This document shows positions 53,952-61,626 of a stretch of DNA of 64,000 nucleotides, piece after piece. The stretch's first letter is position 1, and each line of letters opens with the position of its first letter. The stretch spans positions 5,215,001-5,279,000 of the forward strand of contig NZ_CP141184.1 in the NCBI RefSeq assembly GCF_035609205.1. The letters are read 5' to 3'. The translations under genes and the position numbers were made by a program. This DNA comes from Hymenobacter sp. GOD-10R (GTDB taxonomy: Bacteria > Bacteroidota > Bacteroidia > Cytophagales > Hymenobacteraceae). The notes under the pieces are model-generated. The model did not search any database. It was not told the DNA's origin and saw only the letters and a program-made list of their open reading frames with translations.

Positions 53952-54338
53952 GTGCCTGCAAGGTATTTCAAAGTTGCGGTTCCGAGTCTAACAGTGCTCA
54001 GCCGTCCGACCAGTTGTTGCGTGCTGACGCTTGCACCGAGCTAGGTGCCCGATCATCGTTTTGTCCGTGAGCAGTAGGGCGCCATAACATTCGACCGGCA
54101 AGTATACGCTGGTCAAGGTTCACTGGAACTGCCAATTTAGACCTAGCTTTGCGTACCGTTTCGCATGACCGGCACCCGCTCCCATATCGCCCTTACGCCA
54201 CCGTGAGCTCCTAATGCTCGGCGGCGCTTGTTACACAAGCGCGTTATCGTCATGCCTTTTACAAGCTAGCTGCTGCACTGCATTCCGGCGGGCGCAGGCT
54301 ATGCTTTGCCTTTTCCAAACGGAATCTATTCCTCTCAG
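53952..54338. other. 387-base divergent intergenic region (LysR / SulP)
   Basis: No gene seen. It contains TAGCTTTG (TAnnTTTG) at 54144-54151, reading toward sulP, and a loose inverted repeat gacc...ggtc at 54093-54114 around gtatac. The latter is about the size of a LysR T-N11-A box. Operator function is inferred from position. Confidence 0.4.
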
Positions 54339-55874
54339 ATGTCTTTTATTGAAAATTTAACTCGGGGCGCTAGCCTCAAGGATGAAGTATTAGCGGGCCT
54401 CACTACGGCCCTCGCCCTCGTACCCGAGGTAGTAGCCTTCGCACTGCTCGCCCACGTCAGTCCGCTCGTGGGCATCAGTTCAGCTTGTATTATCTGCCTA
54501 ATCACAAGCCTTTTTGGCGGCCGACCGGGTATGATTTCTGGCGCGGCCGGCTCCGTAGCCGTGGTTATCGTGAGCTTGGTAGAGCAGCACGGCGTGGAAT
54601 ACCTATCCGCCGCCGTCGCGCTGATGGGCGTTATTCAGATAGCCATTGGCTTACTGCGGTTTGGCAAGTTCATCCGGCTGGTGCCGCAATCGGTAGTGTT
54701 TGGGTTCGTGAATGGGCTGGCGCTCATCATCTTCATGGCGCAGCTAGAGCAGTTTAAGGTGGTTGATACGACGGGCGCTACGCATTGGCTCAGCGGCTCT
54801 TCTTTGTACCTGATGCTAGGTCTGGTGGCGCTCACCATGGCCATTATCGTTTTGCTACCTAGGGTCACGAAGGCCGTACCGCCTTCGCTAGTGGCTATTT
54901 TGATTGTGTCGGGGCTGGTTATTTTCGGCAACTTACCCACCAAGTCGGTCGGCGACATTGCTTCTATTGCGGGCGGATTGCCGCAGCCGCATCTGCCACA
55001 AATACCGTTTACCTGGCAGACGCTCAGCATCATTTTTCCTTATTCGCTCATCATGGCGTTGGTGGGCCTCACCGAAAGCTTGCTCACCCTGACCGTAGTA
55101 GATGAAATCACGGAGACGCGTGGCCGCGGCAACAAAGATTGCGTGGCTCAAGGCCTAGCCAATATCACTTCTGGCTTCTTTGGCGGCATGGGCGGCTGCG
55201 CCATGATCGGGCAGACAATGGTCAACATCGAGTCGCGGGGGCGGCAGCGGCTGTCGGGCGTGGTGGCGGCGGTGGCGTTGTTGCTGTTTGTGGTAGTGGG
55301 CTCATCATTGATCGAGCGGCTACCGCTGGCGGCGCTGGTGGGCGTAATGTTCATGGTGGTCATTGCCACCTTCGAGTGGGCTAGCCTGCGCATCATCGGC
55401 AAAATGCCGCTTACAGATGTCGTTGTGATGGTGCTGGTGACGCTCATCACGGCCATTTCCCAAAACCTAGCCTTGGCCGTGCTCATCGGCGTGGTTATTT
55501 CGGCGCTGGCGTTTGCTTGGGAAAATGCCGTCCGCATCCGGGCCCGCAAGTTCGTAGACGAGCAAGGCATTAAGCATTACGAAATCTTCGGCCCGCTCTT
55601 TTTCGGGTCAGTAGCCGCGTTCAACGAGAAGTTCGACCTAGCTCATGACCCGCAAGAAGTTATCATCGATTTCCGCGAGAGTCGTGTGGCTGATCTGTCC
55701 GCCATTGAAGCCTTGAACAAGCTCACGGAGCGCTACCACAAGAGCGGCAAGAAGCTGCACCTGCGCCACCTCAGCCCCGATTCGCGCCGCTTGCTCGCCA
55801 ATGCCCAAGCGCTAATCGACGTGAACTATTGGGAAGACCCGACTTATAAAGTTTCGGTGGATGCTATGGAGTAG
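54339..55874 (+). CDS. SulP-family inorganic anion transporter with STAS domain
   Basis: The 511-residue product has ten to twelve membrane helices and SulP markers: DEVLAGLTTALALVPEVVAF near 14, SLFGGRPGMISGAAGSVAVV near 55 and ANITSGFFGGMGGCAMIGQT near 270. A C-terminal STAS domain (about 405-511, QEVIIDFRESRVADLSAIEA) follows. Family members carry sulfate, bicarbonate or other anions. Start ATG 54339 gives MSFIENLTRG, as in relatives. Substrate not determinable; the divergent LysR gene may regulate it. Confidence 0.92.
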   Translation: MSFIENLTRGASLKDEVLAGLTTALALVPEVVAFALLAHVSPLVGISSACIICLITSLFGGRPGMISGAAGSVAVVIVSLVEQHGVEYLSAAVALMGVIQIAIGLLRFGKFIRLVPQSVVFGFVNGLALIIFMAQLEQFKVVDTTGATHWLSGSSLYLMLGLVALTMAIIVLLPRVTKAVPPSLVAILIVSGLVIFGNLPTKSVGDIASIAGGLPQPHLPQIPFTWQTLSIIFPYSLIMALVGLTESLLTLTVVDEITETRGRGNKDCVAQGLANITSGFFGGMGGCAMIGQTMVNIESRGRQRLSGVVAAVALLLFVVVGSSLIERLPLAALVGVMFMVVIATFEWASLRIIGKMPLTDVVVMVLVTLITAISQNLALAVLIGVVISALAFAWENAVRIRARKFVDEQGIKHYEIFGPLFFGSVAAFNEKFDLAHDPQEVIIDFRESRVADLSAIEALNKLTERYHKSGKKLHLRHLSPDSRRLLANAQALIDVNYWEDPTYKVSVDAME

Positions 55875-55879
55875 CTAGG

Positions 55880-56698
55880 TCACGGCATCAGGCTAAACTC
55901 CTGACGCAAAATCTTTTCTGTAATCAGCCGGCGGCCCTGCACGAATTTTTCCGTGGCGGGGCCGTTGTTTTTGGGCTCCATGTTCAGAGCGAAGAAATAC
56001 AGGCGCCCCTCTTGCTCCAGCCAACCCACAAACCAGCCGTTGTGGGTCTTTGGAGCGTTGCCGCGCGAGTAGCCCGTCCAGCCGGTTTTGCCCCGCAACG
56101 TCCAGTTGCTGCCTTTGTTTAGCACCAATAGCGCCTTCACAGCTTCTTGGTTGCGCACGGCCACCGGCAACTTATTAGCCTGCAAGCGGCGCAGGAAATC
56201 GACTTGCTCAAACTGCGTAATCCGGGATGCCCCTGCCAGCCAAAACGTATCGACCGTTGCCGTCGTGACAAGCATGCGCCCAAACCGCAACCTAGGTAGC
56301 CACAGGTTGTACGTCTTCGCCCCAATGCGGCGCGCCAGTTCCTGGTAGCACGGCACGCACGATACGCGCAGAGCCTGGGCGTAGGTCATGTCGGCGTTCC
56401 AAGCGGCTACCTCCCGCGTCACGTCATCCCAGCGGCAAATCTCGCTGGTGTCACGCAGCGCACCGGTTTCTAGGCCGATCAGCGTGTTGGGAATTTTGAA
56501 AGTAGAAGCAGGTAAAAAGCCTTGGCGGCAGCGCGTTTCATTATAAGCGGTGTACTGGTTGGCTTGCGCGTCGAAGAGCAAAAAGGAACCCTGCACACCC
56601 TGCTCATCGAAATACTTTTTGAAGTCGCGCGGCACAACACGTTGGGCCGTTACCGCGAAGGAAGCCAGGAAAAGCAACAGTAGAAGGCAGGAGCGCAT
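55880..56698 (-). CDS. Class D (OXA-type) beta-lactamase
   Basis: The 272-residue product has a signal peptide (MRSCLLLLLFLASFAVTAQ). The class D motifs are in order: STFK in LPASTFKIPNTLIGLE near 66, SxV as SCVPCYQELARRIG near 112, the FWLAG..RIT segment near 152, KTG in LRGKTGWTGYS near 205 and WFVGWLE near 225. The YGN motif of OXA enzymes reads FGR here, so the usual Asn is an Arg. It should be a periplasmic penicillinase, but activity with FGR is uncertain; a sensor-like relative (BlaR C-terminal type) is less likely because it is a free secreted domain. Confidence 0.88.
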   Translation of the reverse strand: MRSCLLLLLFLASFAVTAQRVVPRDFKKYFDEQGVQGSFLLFDAQANQYTAYNETRCRQGFLPASTFKIPNTLIGLETGALRDTSEICRWDDVTREVAAWNADMTYAQALRVSCVPCYQELARRIGAKTYNLWLPRLRFGRMLVTTATVDTFWLAGASRITQFEQVDFLRRLQANKLPVAVRNQEAVKALLVLNKGSNWTLRGKTGWTGYSRGNAPKTHNGWFVGWLEQEGRLYFFALNMEPKNNGPATEKFVQGRRLITEKILRQEFSLMP

Positions 56699-56750
56699 AG
56701 CTAGGTTATGTTGAAAATGCAGGTGGCTAAGATAAACAAGTCATAAGAAC

Positions 56751-56849
56751 GTCATGCTGAGTTTGCCGAAGCATCTCGCGTGCAATGCTAATCCTAATTT
56801 CAGGGATTATAGCACGGCACGCGAGATGCTTCGACAGGCTTAGCATGAC
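56751..56849. repeat. REP-like intergenic inverted repeat
   Basis: Arms begin gtcatgctgagtttgccgaa and end in cttagcatgac; about 44 bases each pair with a few mismatches around a short loop (cagcatctcgcgtg core conserved on both sides as AAGCATCTCGCGTGC). It shares sequence with 51645-51743 and sits between divergent genes, the beta-lactamase and proB. Confidence 0.8.
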
Positions 56850-56907
56850 ATAACGCCCTCGTTGTGCTAGCTTCTAACTAAATTTCGCCCGCTCTGCTTT
56901 CCGTCAT

Positions 56908-57999
56908 ATGTCGCTCGCTTACAAAAGAATCATCGTTAAAATCGGCTCCAACGTGCTGACGCAGGATAATGGCTTGCCCGACACCGCTCGCATTCAGCAC
57001 TTGGTAGACCAGCTCGCCGCGCTCAAAAAGCAAGGCCGAGAAGTCATTGTGGTGTCGTCGGGTGCAGTGGCGTCGGGGCGCAGCTTGGTGCAGGTTTCCG
57101 ACAAAGCCGATGCCGTAACCAGCCGCCAGTTGCTAGCCGCCGTAGGGCAGGTAAAGCTGCTCACCACCTATGCTACGCTATTCAGCCAACACGATTTGGT
57201 ATGCGCACAAGTGCTCGTTACGAAGGAAGATTTCCGCGACCGGGTACACTACCTGAATATGCAGAATTGCTTCGGCGCGCTGCTCCAAAACAACATCATC
57301 CCCATTGTAAATGAGAACGATGTGATTTCCGTAACGGAGCTGATGTTCACCGACAACGATGAGCTAGCCGGCCTCATCGCCTCCATGCTGAATGCCGACG
57401 CGCTGCTCATTCTCAGCAACGTGAATGGCATTTACAACGGCAACCCCAAAGACCCTAGCTCCGAGCTAATCCAGGAAATCGAGCCGACCACGACTAGTTT
57501 CTCGTCGTTCGTCACCACGCAACGCTCGCAGTTTGGCCGCGGCGGTATGATTACGAAGTGCCACATGGCGCACAAAGTTGCGCAGCTGGGCATTGCCGTG
57601 CACATTGCCAATGGCAAGACGGAGAACGTGCTACCCCGCTTGCTCAGCGGCGAAGTAGAAAACACGCGCTTCATCCCGAACAAAATTGCCTCGGGCAAAA
57701 AGAAGTGGATTGCGCACTCCGAAACGGCGGTGAAAGGCGTCATTCACATCAACGAAGGTGCGAAAGCAGCCCTCACGACGCCCGGTAAAGCCATCAGCTT
57801 GCTGCCCGTAGGCATCACGCACATCACCGGTGAGTTTCAGAAAGGCGACATTATTAAGCTGGTGGATGAACACCAGAAACCTGTCGGCCTAGGTTTAGCC
57901 GAGTATGGCTCAGAAAAGGCTATGGAGCGTATTGGGCAGAAAAATCAGAAGCCGCTCGTGCACTATGATTACTTGTTCCTGAACACAGAAATTAGCTAA
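56908..57999 (+). CDS. proB: Glutamate 5-kinase
   Basis: The 363-residue product has an amino acid kinase domain (IIVKIGSNVLTQDNGLPD, VVSSGAVASGRSL near 50, PIVNENDVISVTEL near 133, SQFGRGGMITKCHMA near 210) and a C-terminal PUA domain (about 270-363). It phosphorylates glutamate in the first step of proline synthesis. It is followed by proA, with a long inverted repeat in between. Full length and start are normal. Confidence 0.95.
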   Translation: MSLAYKRIIVKIGSNVLTQDNGLPDTARIQHLVDQLAALKKQGREVIVVSSGAVASGRSLVQVSDKADAVTSRQLLAAVGQVKLLTTYATLFSQHDLVCAQVLVTKEDFRDRVHYLNMQNCFGALLQNNIIPIVNENDVISVTELMFTDNDELAGLIASMLNADALLILSNVNGIYNGNPKDPSSELIQEIEPTTTSFSSFVTTQRSQFGRGGMITKCHMAHKVAQLGIAVHIANGKTENVLPRLLSGEVENTRFIPNKIASGKKKWIAHSETAVKGVIHINEGAKAALTTPGKAISLLPVGITHITGEFQKGDIIKLVDEHQKPVGLGLAEYGSEKAMERIGQKNQKPLVHYDYLFLNTEIS

Positions 58000-58016
58000 A
58001 ACAGACTAAGGTTAGT

Positions 58017-58138
58017 AAGCTCCCCTCCTTTTTTAAGGAGGGGTTGGGGGTGGTTGGATAGAGCTAGAAAATTAGAGCTAGTTTTCGTTCAACGGCTTTT
58101 ACCACCCCCAACCCCTTCTTAAAAAAGGAGGGGAGCTT
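58017..58138. repeat. 37-bp near-perfect inverted repeat between proB and proA
   Basis: Arms 58017-58053 and 58102-58138 pair over 37 bases with one mismatch; a 48-base loop separates them. Each arm contains an inner hairpin (cccctcctttttt / aaggagggg) and a G-rich run (ggaggggttgggggtgg). It lies inside the proBA operon. Confidence 0.85.
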
Positions 58139-58182
58139 TAGACCTAGCTTCTAGTTTATTGAAAAGAAGAAAATTACTCCGC

Positions 58183-59433
58183 ATGAACTTGCAACCCGTA
58201 TTCGAAGCAACCCAAAAAGCTAGCCGCGGCTTGGGCGTTATAACGTCCGATAAGATTGACGCCTTGCTGCGCGACCTAGCGGATGCTGCCGTAGCGAAAA
58301 CACCTTTTCTGCTCGCCGAAAACGAAAAGGACCTAGCCCGCATGTCGCCGGACGACCCGAAGCATGACCGACTCAAGCTGACGGCAGCGCGCATTGAAGC
58401 TATTGCGGAAGATATTCGAAACGTGGCCGGCCTCACGTCGCCGTTGGGGGAAATGCTATTACAGCGAGAATTACCTAATGGCTTGCAGCTCTCCAAAGTG
58501 CGGGTACCGCTGGGCGTAGTCGGCGTCATCTACGAAGCCCGCCCTAATGTGACGTTCGACGTGGCAGCGCTGTGCCTGAAAACGGGCAACGCCAGTATCT
58601 TGAAAGGCGGCAGCGACGCTAGCTTTTCCAACGAAGCTATCATTTCCGTTATCCACGATGTGCTGCGCCAGCACAACCTAGCTCCGGAAGTCGCCACCCT
58701 CCTACCGGCAGACCGCCAAGCCACCGAAGCGCTGCTCAACGCCGTCGGCTACGTGGATGTGCTGATTCCGCGCGGCAGCCAGGGTTTGATTGACTTCGTG
58801 CGCCAAAACGCCAAAGTACCCGTCATCGAAACCGGCGCAGGCGTCGTGCACACCTTCTTCGACGAATCGGCTGACTTAGCCAAGGGCCGTGCTATTATTT
58901 TCAACTCCAAAACGCGCCGGCCCAGCGTCTGCAATACGCTGGACTGCTTGCTCCTGCACCACGCCCGCCTTATTGATCTGCCGGCCCTTACCGCGCCGCT
59001 GGCCACGGCGCAAGTGCTCCTCTACGCCGACGAACCTAGCTATGCAGCCCTGCGCGGATTGTACCCCGCCGAGCTGTTGCAACACGCTACGCCGGAGCAC
59101 TTCGGCACCGAGTTTCTATCGCTCAAAATGGCCATCAAGACGGTTAATAGCCTGGATGAAGCCTTACACCACATTGCTGAGCACAGCTCTAAGCACAGCG
59201 AAGCTATCTTGTCGGAGACGCCCGAGCACATTGAGCAATTCCTGAACAGCGTCGATGCCGCTGCCGTGTACGCGAATGCCTCTACCGCTTTCACCGATGG
59301 CGCGCAGTTTGGCCTAGGTGCCGAAATCGGCATCAGCACGCAAAAGCTGCATGCCCGCGGCCCCATGGGATTGGAAGAACTCACCAGCTACAAGTGGCTC
59401 GTGCGCGGCAACGGACAGGTGCGGACTAGCTAA
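58183..59433 (+). CDS. proA: Glutamate-5-semialdehyde dehydrogenase
   Basis: The 416-residue aldehyde dehydrogenase-fold enzyme reduces glutamyl 5-phosphate for proline synthesis. Landmarks are [20 protein letters not shown] near 110, [16 protein letters not shown] near 140, the catalytic Cys in [14 protein letters not shown] near 248, and [20 protein letters not shown] near 382. ATG 58183 is chosen; a TTG lies 8 codons upstream. Its order after proB is the common proBA arrangement. Confidence 0.95.
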   Translation: MNLQPVFEATQKASRGLGVITSDKIDALLRDLADAAVAKTPFLLAENEKDLARMSPDDPKHDRLKLTAARIEAIAEDIRNVAGLTSPLGEMLLQRELPNGLQLSKVRVPLGVVGVIYEARPNVTFDVAALCLKTGNASILKGGSDASFSNEAIISVIHDVLRQHNLAPEVATLLPADRQATEALLNAVGYVDVLIPRGSQGLIDFVRQNAKVPVIETGAGVVHTFFDESADLAKGRAIIFNSKTRRPSVCNTLDCLLLHHARLIDLPALTAPLATAQVLLYADEPSYAALRGLYPAELLQHATPEHFGTEFLSLKMAIKTVNSLDEALHHIAEHSSKHSEAILSETPEHIEQFLNSVDAAAVYANASTAFTDGAQFGLGAEIGISTQKLHARGPMGLEELTSYKWLVRGNGQVRTS

Positions 59434-59449
59434 GTTGAAGTCCATCCTT

Positions 59450-59509
59450 CTTACGAACAAGGCCGTCAGCAATTCTGCTTTGAGAATTGCTGACGGCCTT
59501 GTTCGTAAG
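59450..59509. terminator. 27-bp perfect bidirectional hairpin after proA
   Basis: Arms 59450-59476 and 59483-59509 are exact reverse complements with a 6-base loop (gctttg). It lies between convergent proA and GNAT genes, 13 bases from the GNAT stop. Confidence 0.85.
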
Positions 59510-59521
59510 ACTAAAGTTGAA

Positions 59522-60343
59522 TCAAGAGCCCGAGCGTAATTGCCACTTAATGCGCGTATAGGCGATGCGGAAGCCATTCTTCTCCGCGTTTCGCTGCGAC
59601 TGACTGCCGGGTGATGCGCCCATCATGGCGATAGTACAGCCTTGCTCAGCCGCATATTGCAAACGGGCATTAAGCAACGCCATCTGGGCGCCTTGCCGAC
59701 GCCCCTCAGGTGCGGTGCTAGCTCCCGCCAACAGCGCCACGCCATCGTAGATAAAGAGGCCACCCGCAGCAATTGGTTCGCCAGCCAATTCGGCAATGAA
59801 GGGGAATGCGCCTGCGCTGCTCGCCGTGATTTGACCAAATTCGAGCATGAAGTCAGACAAGCCAGGTACTTCGGTGCTCCACCCGCGAGTTAAGGTGTGG
59901 GCCCAAAGTGTCGTTTCTTCCGCCTTAATAAGGCGCGCCTTAAGGCGAGGGGTTCTTGAAACTTGAATTTCAAAGTCTTGCGTAAGCTCACGGTATAGCA
60001 CGCTTGTCAATTCCAGAGGCTGATATTTCCTCTCGTTCAACAAGCTCAAGAGCGAGCTATCTGCCATGGGACTAACTTCATGAAAAACAGGCGCGTTCTG
60101 CTCTTTGAAAAAAGCTTCCAGCTTGTCTAAATGATGGGGCGTGACTTCTTCAAAAAGACCTAGACCAAAGGTCTGCGTCAGTGGTGACTCGGGCCCATCA
60201 AACATGGCATATGCACCGGCCACCTCCAGCCATTGAGCCCTGCTTCCCGGAAAAAGCCTTGCTCGTGCGTCAACACAGGCTGCATTTGCGCGGGCTTCAG
60301 TGCGCTCAAGCCGGCAGGCTAGCTTTTGATCAGAATATACCAT
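59522..60343 (-). CDS. GNAT-family N-acetyltransferase
   Basis: The 273-residue product has a C-terminal GNAT domain (about 150-273) with the acetyl-CoA loop in STAPEGRRQGAQMALLNARL near 214 (Q/RxxGxG/A-like) and a terminal NAEKNGFRIAYTRIKW strand. The N-terminal half (CRLERTEARANAACVDARAR onward) may be a degenerate second GNAT unit. Substrate unknown. The adjacent upstream DNA is AT-rich and carries two orphan genes. Confidence 0.85.
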   Translation of the reverse strand: MVYSDQKLACRLERTEARANAACVDARARLFPGSRAQWLEVAGAYAMFDGPESPLTQTFGLGLFEEVTPHHLDKLEAFFKEQNAPVFHEVSPMADSSLLSLLNERKYQPLELTSVLYRELTQDFEIQVSRTPRLKARLIKAEETTLWAHTLTRGWSTEVPGLSDFMLEFGQITASSAGAFPFIAELAGEPIAAGGLFIYDGVALLAGASTAPEGRRQGAQMALLNARLQYAAEQGCTIAMMGASPGSQSQRNAEKNGFRIAYTRIKWQLRSGS

Positions 60344-60530
60344 TCAAGTGTCAATAGAGGGTAGACTTAAGATAATAGTGAGTAGCAAGTACTCACTTGC
60401 AAAGCGAGCAGCTGTATACCAATGATGAATCTAAAGGTGAGCGCGAGTAGATTATGAATTTGCAGCCCAGAATGACTTAACCAGATAATAATATCGCTTC
60501 AATAGATATTCTACACAAACTAAAGTACAA

Positions 60531-61010
60531 TTATAAATCATTTTTATCTGCATTTTTTTCGTAAGCTGCTATCATCTCATTTAAATCTTCTGCTTCCCTG
60601 GTTGTAATTTTTCCTTCTTGTTGATAGACAAGAAGGACATCTATCACAAAGTCATACTCATCACTGGATTTTATTCTTTTCCTCTTTAGTATTTTAAGCA
60701 TCTTGTTTTGGCGCCTGTATCCTAGCCTTGCGTCATCTACTTGGCGCCAAAAATAATCCACTGTTTTCCCGGAGCTTTCTTGAAAATAAGTAAGAGCGCT
60801 TACTTCTGAATATTTCAAGGATTTAAGATTCTTGTACATTGGCTTAGGATATAGAACTTCATCTTTGAGTGACAAGTAATAATTTGTAATAGAATTTATA
60901 TCATGATCATTCCACCCATCTGGAGGGAGCAATCTGATGGAATTAATAGCAATGTCTATTGCCGCACTTAGTTTACTAACTTGTTCTAAATAGTTTGATT
61001 TTACTGCCAT
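60531..61010 (-). CDS. Hypothetical soluble protein in AT-rich region
   Basis: The 159-residue product is helical, charged and without signal or membrane segments: SKLSAAIDIAINSIRLLPPD, then YFWRQVDDARLGYRRQNKML and a Lys/Arg-rich KMLKILKRKRIKSSDEYD. It ends in acidic and Asn residues. I recognise no family. Its codon use and base composition (AT-rich, ATT/AAA codons) differ from the flanking GC-richer genes, consistent with acquisition. Confidence 0.7.
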   Translation of the reverse strand: MAVKSNYLEQVSKLSAAIDIAINSIRLLPPDGWNDHDINSITNYYLSLKDEVLYPKPMYKNLKSLKYSEVSALTYFQESSGKTVDYFWRQVDDARLGYRRQNKMLKILKRKRIKSSDEYDFVIDVLLVYQQEGKITTREAEDLNEMIAAYEKNADKNDL

Positions 61011-61097
61011 ATATTTATTTTATAGGTTTCTTACTTGTTTAATACCTCTACTCACATCAGCAAAATTACAGAATTGACTAATTGCTTATTAATAATT

Positions 61098-61538
61098 TTA
61101 AAAAACATGTATTTCTTGTAATTCAAGCGATACACAATCTGGTATAAATAACACATCAAACGTAGCAGTCAGATCACTCCAAACTCCATTCAATGGAAGG
61201 TCAAACCATATTTCAGCAACTACAACTACCAAGGTTTGGTCAATTCTATGCTTCCGAGGCATGTGAAAGAATACTTCTGCACGGGGTGAGCTACCATTCT
61301 CTACTGCGAGTGCTATAGGAGTTACTTTAAATACTTCTTCCCCATCTATATACGGGAGACCATACCCATAAATCATACTCTTAATTAAATCAGGGCTCCA
61401 CTCAAAATAAGGATCTTGATATGTGTATTGATATGCCTCATCGTAGCGTTCGGAAGCTAATAGCCTGACCCATGCGCGAACTGCGTCTAAGAGGTCCTCA
61501 TCTGAAGCTTCATGGCTCAATTTGATAGGTTCATTCAT
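61098..61538 (-). CDS. Hypothetical protein in AT-rich region, possibly DUF7668-like
   Basis: The 146-residue product begins MNEPIKLSHEASDEDLLDAV and is rich in aromatics: YDEAYQYTYQDPYFEWSPDL, IYGYGLPYIDGEEVFKVTPI, then a beta-rich C-terminus (VVVVAEIWFDLPLNGVWSDL, LELQEIHVF). It vaguely recalls small immunity-type or DUF7668 proteins with a WSDLTATF stretch, but I am not certain. It starts in the same direction as the 60531 gene with an 87-base gap. ATG 61538 is chosen over a TTG four codons upstream. Confidence 0.7.
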   Translation of the reverse strand: MNEPIKLSHEASDEDLLDAVRAWVRLLASERYDEAYQYTYQDPYFEWSPDLIKSMIYGYGLPYIDGEEVFKVTPIALAVENGSSPRAEVFFHMPRKHRIDQTLVVVVAEIWFDLPLNGVWSDLTATFDVLFIPDCVSLELQEIHVF

Positions 61539-61626
61539 GATTAAAGTCAACTAAACTCAACCGCAGCAATATACCTATTCCTCTTTTCTCTATACCTTCC
61601 CGCGTCCATTCGCCATCTCCTTTCAT

